Position numbers and translations under genes: made by a program
Shown here: in pieces, positions 50,301-62,100 of the stretch
How the letters are laid out: each line of letters begins with the position of its first letter
Numbering within the stretch: position 1 is the stretch's first letter
Notes under the pieces: model-generated
The model's database searches: none
Seen by the model: the letters and a program-made list of their open reading frames with translations, nothing else
What the model was told of the DNA's origin: nothing
Source: Wuchereria bancrofti
Taxonomy: Eukaryota > Nematoda > Chromadorea > Rhabditida > Onchocercidae
DNA: 64,000 nt
Reading direction: 5' to 3'
NCBI GenBank assembly: GCA_005281725.1
Contig: SSBO01000009.1
Location: 644,585 to 708,584 of the forward strand

Positions 50301-50970
50301 AAGTTAAACAGTTTGAGTTCCACATTTAAGTGATTGTTCTTAAAAAAAAAATGATTTAGGTCAAATGCCCTAGTGAACGATTAAATAAACTATGTCCCAG
50401 GACAAATTTTTTGCATTTGGTTGAGATTCCGTTGTTAGCTTATTTTGAAGAGCAAATAAAATGAAACTAGAAATTTAATTTAAGAGCAAATCATTAAAGA
50501 TTCCTTATTGTAGCCAAGTTTTTAAGTCTAATTATTTTTAGGATGGTGCGCAAACAACGTTGTATGTGGCGTTAAGCAAGAATGTGGAAGTTGTTTCAGG
50601 CAGATATTTTGGGTTTGTCTTTTAAATATTTTAAAAGGAATAGTAAAGGGTCAAATTTGCTTTTTATAGAAATGGTCGAAATGCCTTTTCTCTATTTTAG
50701 CTCCTTCCTATAAAGGAATATTGGTGTGTTTAATTGAGCTGTTTCAAAAATTTTATTTACAATAGTCTGAGATAGTTCGTATTATTTGCTTCAAATTTCC
50801 TTTTTAAAATTTTAGCTTGAATTTAATGATTTTAACAAAATGAATAATTTAGACAAAAATCTTATTTTAGGGAATGTAAAGAACATACTCCTTCGTCAAA
50901 TTCATTGGATGACACTGCATGTAATATATTGTATAATCAAAGTTTGGAAGCAGTGAAACTATCGGAATAA
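47321..50970 (+). CDS. Short-chain dehydrogenase/reductase, retinol dehydrogenase 11-14-like
   Basis: Eight exons: 47321-47403, 48047-48233, 48552-48642, 48994-49101, 49754-49929, 50095-50277, 50542-50612, 50871-50970; all in phase, 332 aa. An N-terminal hydrophobic anchor (about 10-27) precedes a Rossmann fold. The cofactor motif TGASAGIG is at 50-57, the structural NNAG at 130-133, the catalytic Ser in INVSSS (about 178-183) and the catalytic Y-x3-K as YSRSK (208-212). The NAVHPGV segment follows. CRD at the end of the second strand suggests NADP(H) preference. This is the retinol dehydrogenase 11-14-like class of membrane-anchored SDRs, which act on retinoids or other lipid aldehydes and alcohols; the nematode dhs genes include many such paralogues. 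The substrate cannot be read from sequence. The ATG follows an ATTTCAG acceptor 8 bases upstream. An AATAAA lies at 51114-51119. Confidence 0.88.
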
Positions 50971-53900
50971 TTTGGTTGCATCTAATCTACAGAAATTACT
51001 GAATTAATATTACCTCTGTGTAATTTTATCCATGATTAATTTTTTGCAGGTGTGAAGATGATATTTTTATTTTTGATTGAGCTCAGTCTCTTTGAATTTT
51101 TCTCTCCGGTAAAAATAAATGTGTGCTATGTCAAATATTTGTTTTGAAATGCAGTGTTTTAGCATTATATTTCAAGTACAAATTCAATAATAATCAAATC
51201 AGAAGAGTATTAAAAAATATTGAATGTCTAAATTTCAGTATTTTATATCTTGAAATGTATGATTTCCATATTTTTCTAACATAAGTTGTATTGAATGTTT
51301 GCTAAAGTATTTCACAATTAATGATGAAAAATTGAATAAAATTAAATTGCGACTAGATATTGTATTTAAACTTTGAATGTTTCATTTTACAAAATTACTT
51401 TCATAAGTGGTTTTTATCATTTCAATTGATGAAAATTTTGCAACATACTGTTCAAATGCATCAAAGAGCAGCAAATCTCTTAAGTTACAAATACTCATAG
51501 ATTAAATTTTATGACACGAAATCAGTTATGATAATCAGTTATCAGTGATACTTAAATATGTTTACAAAAAATTTAAATGATACGTTTACAAATATGTTTA
51601 CATTTATCCACTTTTAATAGAAATAAGAATTAAACACAGATGAAAGAAATAGTTTGTTTTGTCTGATTAAAATGATATAATCTGAATATGTTTAAGCGTC
51701 ATTAATATTTTAATGGTATTTACCAAAAATTGAAACGGTTCTTCTCTCTTTTTAGACAAAAGTAACATTTTTCAAATAATAAAATTTTTTTTAAGAAAAA
51801 GTATAAAAGACGAGTAAGCAAATGGAAGAGTTAATACCTGTATCATTTAGCAAGAACTAATTAATTTATCTGTGAATTTGTTGGATGAAAAAGTGGTATT
51901 TATGTTATATAAATACTTTTTTCTTTTAATTTTCAGTATTACTAAATTAAATTAAAAAATTGTGTAAATCTAGCATACATTATTTTCATTATAAAAAAAA
52001 AGAAATAGTTTTTATTGTTTTTTTTTATTTACTATTTTCTGTTATATGTGTCACATAGCATTATTAATTATTCGTTTTTTTTTTACAATCAATTTAATCA
52101 AGTATATTATGAGGAAAATTAAGCTTAAAAGTTAAAATCTTTTGAAGATTTGAAATTCAAAATTTTAAATGCATTATTCGATACTATCATTTGTGAATTT
52201 TAACAGGAGTAGATTTGATCGAATTCGGTGATAATGAAATGTGTAACTGTTTAAATAGTTAACAATAATTAATTTTACAATAGCTAATGTTTTTTGATTT
52301 TTTTTTTTTTTTTTTTTTGAGAAATTTCTGATATAAGCAAAATTTTTGATATAAAATTTATTTGATATAAAATATTTCAATAGCTAAACATTGATATTTA
52401 TTAAAATATTCATTATGATACATGAAAAAATGATTTTTCCATTGTATTTTTTCTGCTTAATACTGAAATAGGAAATTATCAATTAATTAATGAAAAATTC
52501 TTAATGAAAATTCGCTGTTTAATTTTTTTCATATTTCAATTCGCTTTTTTTTTTCTCATCACTGAAAACTGAACATTTAAATGAATAAATGTTCCAATCA
52601 ATTTTATGAAATTTTGTTTTATTTAAATGAATTTTGTTTTATTAGCCAAATTTTGTAATATTTTAACAAATTACCTATTCTTAACAAATATTATTAATTA
52701 AAAAATTAGTATAAGTTATGTACTAGTATTTTAGTTACCTAAAGTTACAATTACTTTAAGTAATAAAAAATATATATTATTAGTAATAAGTAATGATTAT
52801 ATATTTTAGTAAAGTATCATTTTAATGAATATTTTAAAAATGTTTGACTGTTAATCTTATCAACAAATGTAAGTTTTTAGTTTTTTTTTTTCATTTTTTT
52901 AACAATAATAATTAACTTTTTAAATCGTTTTTTTCTTCTCCAATTTTTCAAAATTATAAATTTCTTTGTTGTTTATGAAAAAGTTTTTTTTTTTTCACAA
53001 TTCATTAAAATATTTTTAGGAAAGCCTAATGAGTAAGTTTGGGCTTGAAAAATTTTTAACTGAATTATAATAGCATAGTTTTACAACAAATTTTTTGCTA
53101 ATATCAAATTGTTTCAAATGATTTCAATTTTTTAATTCATATTTAAATTGTTAATTATCAATAGCCAAATATAATTTCTTATAAAAATTGCTATTCAGCA
53201 ATTTTTGTTTTCCTATCTTTCTATCCTTCATTCCTTGTTTTTTTTCCCTTTCCTTTCTCTCTTAAAAAATTAGATTTTAATTCTAAAGTAATTTTTACTT
53301 TGAAAAATTTTTGAAATTTCTTAATGCTAATATTATCAATGTTTTGATATTGTTTACTGACATTAATTTATACAGTAAAGTTTAGTTTCTTTTTTCACTG
53401 ACTTATTTGATATTTTAACTTTGATACTTACTAAATTTAAATCTTCTTGTTTAACATAGTTACAAGTTATTTATGATATTAAACTTATCAAATTTATCAT
53501 TTATTATCATATACCAATGAATGTATAAAATGTTTGTGATTTTGATAAAATTGTTAATTTCTAGATTGATTTTTCATTTATTCTATATTTTAAAGAACCA
53601 ATAATTTTTCTTCTTCAAATTAAAAAAATAAAATAAAATCAAAAAATTCTTCAAATTTTGTTTTCTTTTAGATTTTTTTTTTAAACATAACTTTGAATTC
53701 TTTTAAGAAAATTCTTGTGAATATATCATCTATTTAAAAAAAAAAATATTTGAATCAAAATTTCTTAATTTTTACAAAAATTTCGAAATATTTTTTCAGC
53801 TCTAATTAAAATCTTATCAAAAAAAAAAATATCCATTCTCAATTCATTTTTTCTTTTTTTAATGATGCAAAAATTTTTAAGTTGAAGAAATTAGCATTAA

Positions 53901-55139
53901 TCAAAATGATGTATTATTGGATGTTGTCAAAATGATTTTGCATAAAAATTTGAGTTTGTTGATAAATTGTCATCGATAAACAGCAATTCCTATTGGAAGA
54001 GACAATTTATTTGGACAGCTTTTTGTCATTTGTTTTTGTTTGAATATAAAAATAACAAATAAATCAATAATTTAAATCTAAATTTAACAATAACATCAAT
54101 TGGAAATTAGGGAATAATATTTGATATAAAAGTTTATTCTTTTTTGTTTTGTTTTTTTTTTTTCACATCATTCGATGATACATATTTTGGTTGTTAATTT
54201 TTTAAATTTCAAAATTTTTGCATCATTTAAAAAATAAAATAAAAGAAGATTTCGTCTGATAAGAGATTCTTATTCTTATCATTATTGCTAGTATAAATAT
54301 ATTATCACTTATCAGTAATGAACAATAAAACTAGCAAATTATATGTTCTATTGATAAAATTATGATTGTCATATTAAAAATTAATTGGAAAAAGTTTGAA
54401 GAAATAGAATTTTGTAATGAATTTGATTTGATTAAAACATTTCGTTCAAATTCATTAAATTGATTAAAAATTATAATTAAAATATTCCAGAAAAAAAAAT
54501 GATTTCAGTTTTTCTTTTTCACTTAATTTACATTTGCTATTTTAGCTCGTATTTTTTGAGCTTTTCGTTGCACAAACATTTTCCTAATTACTTTTCAAAT
54601 TTAAATTCACAATTTACAAATGAAGAAAAAAAAATAAATCTTACAATTTAGTTAACTAATTTATCTCATTTAAGAAGTTTTGAAATTTCAATTTTGAAAA
54701 TTTCCTCTCTTTATATTAGTAAATTAAATATTAAAAAAAAAAATTGTGTGAAATAAAAAAAAAAAATGAGGAAAAATTATTCATATAGAGATTATTGAAT
54801 ATTTTAAAATCTTTTATTTTTAACATTTTTTCTTTTTTTTTTTTTTCAAATTTATTTTTATTTTAACAAACAAAATTAAATTTCGAATTTTTATATCATT
54901 CAATAATTATCACTTATTTGTTGTATATTTTGTCTGCTTTATTTATAATTTGATCAAAACAATAATAATAATAATAAAAGTGCTTTTTGTTTGTACAGCT
55001 TGTATAAATTTACAAATTTCTATGCAATGTTTACACAAAAAAAGAAAAAAAAAACAATAGAAAAGAAAAAAAGGTATTAATTTAAAAGGTATAAAAGTAA
55101 ATGAGATAAAATCAAATTGAATGAAATAGTTTGATAAAT
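50971..55139. other. Very AT-rich intergenic region
   Basis: About 4.2 kb dominated by T and A homopolymer runs, for example at 52301-52318 and 54833-54846. Short ORFs lack codon bias. It includes the 3' UTR of the SDR gene (signal at 51114) and the promoter of the ShKT gene. No other feature was recognised. Confidence 0.4.
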
Positions 55140-58083
55140 ATGGCTTCTTTCAATAATTATAACAATCCTAGACTGATAATTATTCTTGTCATACTTTTAA
55201 ATCAGTATCAGATACAAGCAATGGCTTTGGATAATAGTGAAAAAATGGCTAAGAATATAAGTAATGAATTGAGCCAGAAGAATGTAAACTATGGACAAAT
55301 GATTCCGGTTATGAGCAACGAAACGACTCAAATGAGCCAAGTGGATGTACGCAGACAAATGAGTCGAGGTATGAGCAAAGAAACGGATCAAATGAGCCAA
55401 GTGGATGTACGCAGACAAATGAGTCGAGGTACGAGCAAAGAAACGGATCAAATGAGCCAAGAGGATGTACGTGAACAAATAGGTCGAGGTGTGAGCAAAG
55501 AATTGGCTCAGAAAATGAAGAATGTATTAACTAAGGAAGCGAATGAAAAAGAATGTATGTTTGTTTTTTTTTTTTTTTTNNNNNNNNNNNNNAAGTGGAA
55601 TGGAGTGTAACCTAAAGGAGTGGAGTGGAATGGAGTAGAGTGGAGTGGAGTGTAATGGGGTGGCATGGAGTGGAGTGGACTGGAATATAATGGAATTTAA
55701 TGGAATGGAATGGAGTGGAGTGAAGTGGAGTGGAGTGGAATGGAATGGAGTGGAGTGGAGTAAAATGGAGGGGAGTGGAGAGGAGTGCAGTGGAATGGAG
55801 TGGCATGAAGTGGAATGGAGTGGAGTGGAATGGAGTAGAGTGGAGTGGAGTGTAATGGGGTGGCATGGAGTGGAGTGGAGTGGAATGTAATGGAATTTAA
55901 TGGAATGGAATGGAGTGGAGTGGAGTGGAGTGGAATGGAATGGAGTGGAGTGGAGTCGAGTGGAATGGAATGGAATGGAATGGAATGGAATGGAATGGAA
56001 TGGAATGGAAAAATGAAATGTGAGCTAAGATTTTGCCACTGCACTCCAGTCTTTTTGACAGTGTGAGATCCATTCGAAATAAAGGAATGCAATGGAATGG
56101 AGTAGAATGGAATAAAATGGAGTGGAGTGGAGTGGAATGGAACGGAATGGAGGGGAATGGAATAGAATGGAATGAATGGAATGGAATGGAATGTATTGGA
56201 ATGGAATGGAATGGAATGGTGAAATGAAATGTGATCTGAGATTGTGCCACTGCACTCCAGCCTCGGTGACAGAGTGAGATCCTGTCAAAAGAAAATATTG
56301 GAATGGAATGGCATGGAATGGAATGGAAGGCAGTTCAGTGGAGTGGAGTGGAAAGGAGTGGAATGGAATGGGATGGAATGAAATGGAGNGAGCAAAGAAA
56401 CGGATCAAATGAGCCAAGAGGATGTACGTGAACAAATAGGTCGAGGTGTGAGCAAAGAATTGGCTCAGAAAATGAAGAATGTATTAACTAAGGAAGCGAA
56501 TGAAAAAGAATGTATGTTTGTTTTTTTTTTTTTTTTTTTTTAGCTAAATATTTTTTTCATTTTTTTAAATATATGTTAATTAAAAATCTTTAAATTTTTG
56601 ACGATTAAAATTTTGTAAATTAAAAATTCCCATATTCATTTTATATATTCATTTAATTTAGTGAAAAAATGATATTAGTTAAAATGTTTTTTTTTTTTTG
56701 TTTTGTGTAATTTGGAAAATTTTTGGAGAGAAAAAAAAGAAAATTATTCCTCATATTATCATCGAAATTGATTATGTTTAAGTTTAAAAATTACATTTTA
56801 AAGATTGCACCAATATTAGGCTTAATAACAGTTAAAAAGTTCAAAAAAAAAAAAAAGTTGTTTCAAGCTTAAAAAAGTTATATTCTTATCGAAGAATGAA
56901 AAATTATTTATGGAGTTGAAAAATAAAACTGTTTAGTTTGTCTCTATTCATTTTTGACATTTCTTCCTGAAATTAGATTTCGTTTTTTTTTTCAATAAAA
57001 TTTAAATCCATTTCAATTGACTAACCTAACCATGGCTATGAATGAAATATTTATCGGAATAAAAATTCTCACTTGTTTTTAAGATATAAAAAGAATTCTC
57101 TTAATGACATTAAAATATTTTGCTAAATTTTACTAATCAATTTAATTTTGATAATTTGTCAAATACAACATTTCACTCTTACACCAGTTATTCATCTTTG
57201 TTATTTTAAAATAAGCAAATGATAGTTTTAATAAATGAGTTAAATAGAAAATCAAAAATGATGATTTGAATTTATTTTTAGCAAAAGACGATGCTACCGA
57301 TAAACCAATTTCAGGTATGAATTGTATTCCATTAAATTTCAATTTAACTTATTTGATTAGCTTGAATTTAAAGTAAAATTAACTTTGAGATTTAGCCTTC
57401 GTAACAATGTAAAGTTACAATTGTTACTCTTTCACTTTATCAATAAACTTGAGTTTAACTTTATTTGATTTCAATTTCATCTTTATATGATAAATTATCA
57501 ATGTAACGTGAAACTTTCAAATGTTTTTTATCACGTGTAGAATTATGTTATGATTCGGCTTTACCTGGTCATCCATCGGATTGTACAAAGTATGGTTACC
57601 TTTGTGACAATATTGTGTACTATAATTTAATGACTTGGCAATGTCCTGTAACATGTGATCGTTGTTCTTATCTAATTACTCCATCACCTCGTACAGGTTA
57701 GTTTATACATTCTTGCAAAATTTCCATGAAAATTTACCTAAAAAGATAACAGAAGCAATGAATAATTGTTTATCAGAAAAGGAATGAGTAATTAATTTGG
57801 ACAATTGTTAAGCACTGAAAAAAATGAAACTCAAGAAAAATTAGATTATTCCCATTGCAGATAGTTATGAATGAAAAAAACAAAAAAAAAAAAAAAGCAA
57901 TATTTTGTAGGTGTATTTACAAATGGTACCTGTGTTGACCTAAAAGGTTCAAATGGTCAATCAGATTGTGGAAAATATATAACGCTATGTCGAGATCCAC
58001 GTTATGTTTCACTAATGGCAACTGAATGTCCTAAGACTTGCAAATTTTGTCCAGAACAAGACCATGTCCAACGATTAGATTAA
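55140..58083 (+). CDS. Secreted protein with two ShKT domains and N-terminal 20-residue repeats
   Basis: Exons: 55140-55554, 57282-57314, 57541-57696, 57911-58083; in phase, 258 aa. A signal peptide is evident (LIIILVILLNQYQIQA, residues about 12-27). Three 20-residue repeats follow (TDQMSQVDVRRQMSRGTSKE and variants), encoded by 60-bp tandem DNA repeats. Two six-cysteine ShKT domains form the C-terminus: LCYDSALPGHPSDC to CPVTCDRC (exon 3) and TCVDLKGSNGQSDC to CPKTCKFC (exon 4). ShKT domains are widespread in nematode secreted and cuticle proteins; the name comes from an anemone peptide and implies no toxicity here. Intron 1 contains a block of human-type satellite bounded by Ns, and the 3' end of exon 1 is present a second time at 56390-56511. 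The real intron is probably shorter. Codon spacing is unaffected because either copy of the exon end joins exon 2 in phase. An AATAAA lies at 58225-58230. Confidence 0.85.
55330..55509 (+). repeat. 60-bp in-frame tandem repeats in ShKT gene
   Basis: The core AAATGAGCCAAGTGGATGTA followed by CGCAGACAAATGAGTCGAGGT recurs three times at 60-base spacing, the third copy with a few changes (GAGGATGTACGTGAACAAATAGG). The length is a multiple of three, so copy-number change would keep the frame. Confidence 0.85.
55580..55592. other. Assembly gap (13 Ns)
   Basis: A run of N follows a poly-T stretch in the ShKT intron and marks the left join to the foreign satellite block. A single N at 56389 marks the right join. 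Confidence 0.95.
55593..56388. repeat. Human-type GGAAT/GGAGT satellite with Alu fragments (probable contamination)
   Basis: Nearly the whole block consists of GGAAT and GGAGT pentamers, as in primate classical satellites. Two stretches (about 56020-56071 and 56228-56285) contain CCACTGCACTCCAG followed by GACAG..GTGAGATCC, the right end of the primate Alu element. Composition and repeat type are unlike the AT-rich surroundings. It is bounded by Ns, and both sides show the same 147 bases of ShKT sequence (55433-55579 and 56390-56536). The long frames through it (55612-56435, both strands) are satellite translations. Confidence 0.9.
56390..56536 (+). pseudogene. Duplicate copy of the end of ShKT exon 1 (assembly duplication)
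   Basis: This repeats 55433-55579, including the last 122 coding bases of exon 1, the donor and the start of the poly-T run. The two copies flank the contaminating satellite, which is the signature of two overlapping contig ends that were not merged. Confidence 0.85.
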
Positions 58084-59124
58084 TTAATCCAGGAAAATAT
58101 TGATAGAATTTTTACAATTTAAATGTTTCCAGAAAATTTAACATATTACTTATCATATGCTTTGGATATAATATTGCTTTTTTTTTAGCGTAAACAATTT
58201 GTCAGCTTTGTACAATCAAACATCAATAAAGCATCTTTTAAATACAATTGCTATTATCATTTTAATTGATTGATGGCAAACAAATTGCCAAAAATGATAG
58301 CAGAAATCTCAAATACCATTATTAAGAGTTAAAAAAAGAAATATCATAACATATAAAAATATCCTGAAAAAAAAAGAGGAGAAAAAGACGGTGTAATGCA
58401 ATGCCAAAACTGAAAACATGGGAAAAAGTTTGCTGCTCAAATGCACAAAATTTATAATTGCAAAAAGTTTTTTTGAACAAAAATAAAAAGCAATAGTTTT
58501 ACACAACATAGATAAATTATAAAAATATGAAAGAATATGAAGAAAGAATTTTACAGAAGAAAAAAACACGGTATGTCCGTATGGAGAAATTGTATCAAAC
58601 AAAAAACCTGTTTAAACACTACTACTCAACATCTACTGAATTTCATTTTGGGATTATTCTCAAAATAATTCATTTTCTTAAAAAACGATAAGCTACTAAA
58701 TTGCACTCAATTCCAGAAATATGGATAGATTATGGTAAGCCTTACTTTCGCTCAAAAATAATGAACAAGTAATGGAAATGTAATTAAAAGTGATGATAAA
58801 CCGTTTTTGAGACATTTAATCATAAGCGAAGCAGTAAAGAATGATACAAAAAATATTGTTTCTATATTCAAATTACAAGAAATATTATTATAAAATTAAT
58901 TTTTAAGCAATGAATCCAACAAATTGCATCAGTCTTAGAACATTCCATGAATTCAGATACAATTGAATATATGAAATTGAATTACTTACAAACATTTACA
59001 ATGTATTTACAAATCTTACGTTTTTTTTTTTAAATGAATGCATGCTATGCAAGTGGATTCATTAATTACGTAAGAATATTTTTTTTTTTCTTTTTTTTTC
59101 TGCATAAGCAAAACTAAGTAAAAT
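58084..59124. other. Intergenic region between convergent ShKT and ATG-18 genes
   Basis: It contains the ShKT poly(A) signal (58225-58230) and the 3' flank of the minus-strand ATG-18 gene, with T-runs at 59081-59098. A minus-strand ORF at 58309-58602 is Phe/Ser-rich and lacks homology. Confidence 0.4.
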
Positions 59125-62100
59125 CTATGCAGTAGAATGATTCAAAGGTGGAAAGTTATCTGTTAATTGCCTATCCATAGTTTGTCCTTCGTCATCTTCC
59201 GTTCCACCATTTTCTTCATTACTTTCATTATTGGGTGGATCATTTGCATGAACTACTGGAGAATACTAAAAATTCTCTTAATTTATTCATGAATAAACAA
59301 ACATTCATGAGTCATAGATGTATGGTACTTTTAGCATATTGCACTCTCTTATGTTATTATTTTCAGAAAGAGCAAAAGTTTAAGCTCTTCGTCATCATGT
59401 AAATGTTTCAAACTCAAAAATCAATAACTGAAACACGTGGTACCAATGTTGACATTACTATATCAAATACTTTTGTTCAATTAAAAAGTAAAAATAAAAA
59501 AAGTCAAACCTTTATGTTGACTTTATGTTGTCGTAACAACGTCAGCTCACCTCCTTCTGCTTCTACAGGATATATGTATACAAAGCCATCAGTTGTTACA
59601 ACAAGTAAATGTAATTTGTCATTAATTCTGAAAATAGCAATAAATATGCAAAAGATTTCAATAGTCAACTTTAGAACTATGACTGAAATTACCGATGATG
59701 CAATAAAACCTACTGCATCACTAAAAACTTTAAGTAATGCAATACCTAAAACCTGAAAATACATTGCAAATAAGCTCCAAGTTATTTATGAGAAACTGTA
59801 ATAAAAACCTAAAATGCATGTAAATAAATCTTTCAATTTAATAATTTCAATATTTTAATAAAAATGTTCTTCAAGTTATGCTAAAGTTTTTATAGGAACA
59901 AGTAAAGCTTACAAATTTGTTATCAAAATAGTAGAAGATCTAAAATGATTATTAGAACAATCAATCCATTCCAAATGGGAATACAATAATTATGAAATAC
60001 AAGATATCTCAGGTTAATTATCATTAACATAAAAAAGTTACACTGATAGCGCAACCGCATTCCGTTTTCCGACTGAAGGCAATCTTGCGGTAGCAAAACT
60101 TTTTGCTCTCAACCAAAGATCATTCATTTGTGCCGGTAAATAACTGCTCGCTTGTTTTGACAAATAATCTACCCATCCTTGTTCTTCAGTATCCTCATTT
60201 CTGAAACCTGACGCTGCCATTATTACGAGAAATCCTAAATTCTAATTCGTGAACTGTTTGCTGTAGAGATCAGTACTTTCTGCTTATAAAAAGTAAGCGA
60301 GACATATGGTTTAGAATAACGTATAAGAAATAATAGCTGATATACGTTAAATTCGAAAACAAAAAAAAGATTAAATGGTGTCCAGATTTCAAATTTTAGA
60401 GTCATAATTTGTAGAACGAAGTAAAAAAAAAAAATTTAACAAGTAAATGACACGTCAAAGCTTCAGTTTTTCAAGAATTGTAGAAAATTATCAAATAAAC
60501 ATATCGTACTCATTTATTGGATCAGCTGCTGGTTCCAATTTGAACACATGAACCGTTTCGGTATTACTTGAAGAACATAAATAGTTACCATCGAGACTAA
60601 ATGCCAATGAATAAATGGTAACAAACCTGCAAATTGATTGATTTATTTATTTAATCTATCTAAAATTAATAAAGAAAATTTTCAGTACATGCAGAAATTA
60701 CCTTTTAACACCTCGTGTAAACTCATACAATCGATCTCCAGATTCAGTATCGAATACACGAATTACAGTACCACGAGTTGAAGCAGTAGCTAATTTTTTA
60801 CCATCATAACTGAAACGTAACGCTGCCAACGGGCTGGTATGCGCCGAAATTGTATTCATCGAATTCAAACATGACACATCAAATAATTGAACTTAAAAAA
60901 ATGCTAAAATTAATATTAGTTTTGAAATTCATCATCTCATCCTCTTGACCTTAATCCTCTCTTGTTTTATGCTTTTTCATGCAAAAATTCCATCGTATAC
61001 AATGCCAATTTATGAATGAGTAAATAAAAAAAATTTTACTTTTTTTTTACAAACTAATGAGCTATTTATTAGTAGTAGAATGAGCGCTGTTCTATTAAAA
61101 TTCATTTTCACTATTCTTATTCAATTTGTGTTGTAACAAACAAGTAAACAACTCTAAAAATTTCTGCATTCTAATAATACTATTACAGAGAAAAAGCAAA
61201 ACAATTTTTACCATGGCCATTGTTGATTGAGCCTGGATAAGCTAGAAACGAATTGACGGTCGATGACAAATCGATGATACCATTAGTATTTGAAGGCGTA
61301 TCACGGATTGTATGAATAACCGGAAAAATATCGGCCTCAATAAAAGATACTTTTGTTTTACACAAATTTATTCCATAAATAAGTTTCCTCGATCCCTCAG
61401 TAAAATCACGATAAGTTTCATTGATTTCTCAGTAAAATCACGAATTCCATTCACAGAGGAATTCAACATACATGGAACCTACGCAAAATTAGCAGTGTAG
61501 AGTATAAGTAATTTGATATGCAAAAAATACATACATTATTGTTAAACGTGATTTCAATTTGATAAACGATAAGAATACATGAGAATAGATTAGATAGATG
61601 AATGAGACATTTACTAATAAACAACCATCTGCTTTCACATTAAACCGTATTTTTTCAGATATGTTAACGAAGAGCTTTGAAAGATATGTTAACTTTGGAG
61701 TTTTTCTATGGTCCATTCCGACCGGAAATGCTTATGATAACTCACTAATTTAAGTAATGACAAATTAGCTGTGCTTTTAGAACTTTGCAACATTAATGAA
61801 AGCATCAACTTGTATATCAACAAGTAAATTCTTCAACAGTGAGTTAGAAGTTCTCAAAAATCTAGATTTGGAACTGCTCAAATCAACTGAACAAAAAATC
61901 TCCCTACTATTCTATAAAGAATATTCATTCATGAATCTCTTCCATGCTTTTTCCCTTCTTATTCATCTTTTTTTATTTTGCAAACTATCAAAATGATTTT
62001 TACATAACACAACATTTTAAACGGTCATTCGTAAAGAGTAGTAATATGATCTCCTGACAAATAATTGAACTTCGTGTAATAGATTAAAAGATAGCTTGAT

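Noticed and set aside
55580..56389. Horizontal transfer of human satellite DNA into the worm
   Set aside because: The bordering Ns and identical flanking duplicates point to assembly contamination instead.
55612..56435. Long ORFs of His/Pro/Ser or Trp/Glu/Met repeats on both strands
   Set aside because: They are translations of the pentameric human-type satellite.
59504..59764. Candidate ATG-18 exon encoding [20 protein letters not shown] with good acceptor and donor
   Set aside because: Including it breaks the phase with the next exon or introduces a stop, while skipping it gives a gap-free match to the WIPI sequence around the 60042/59627 junction.
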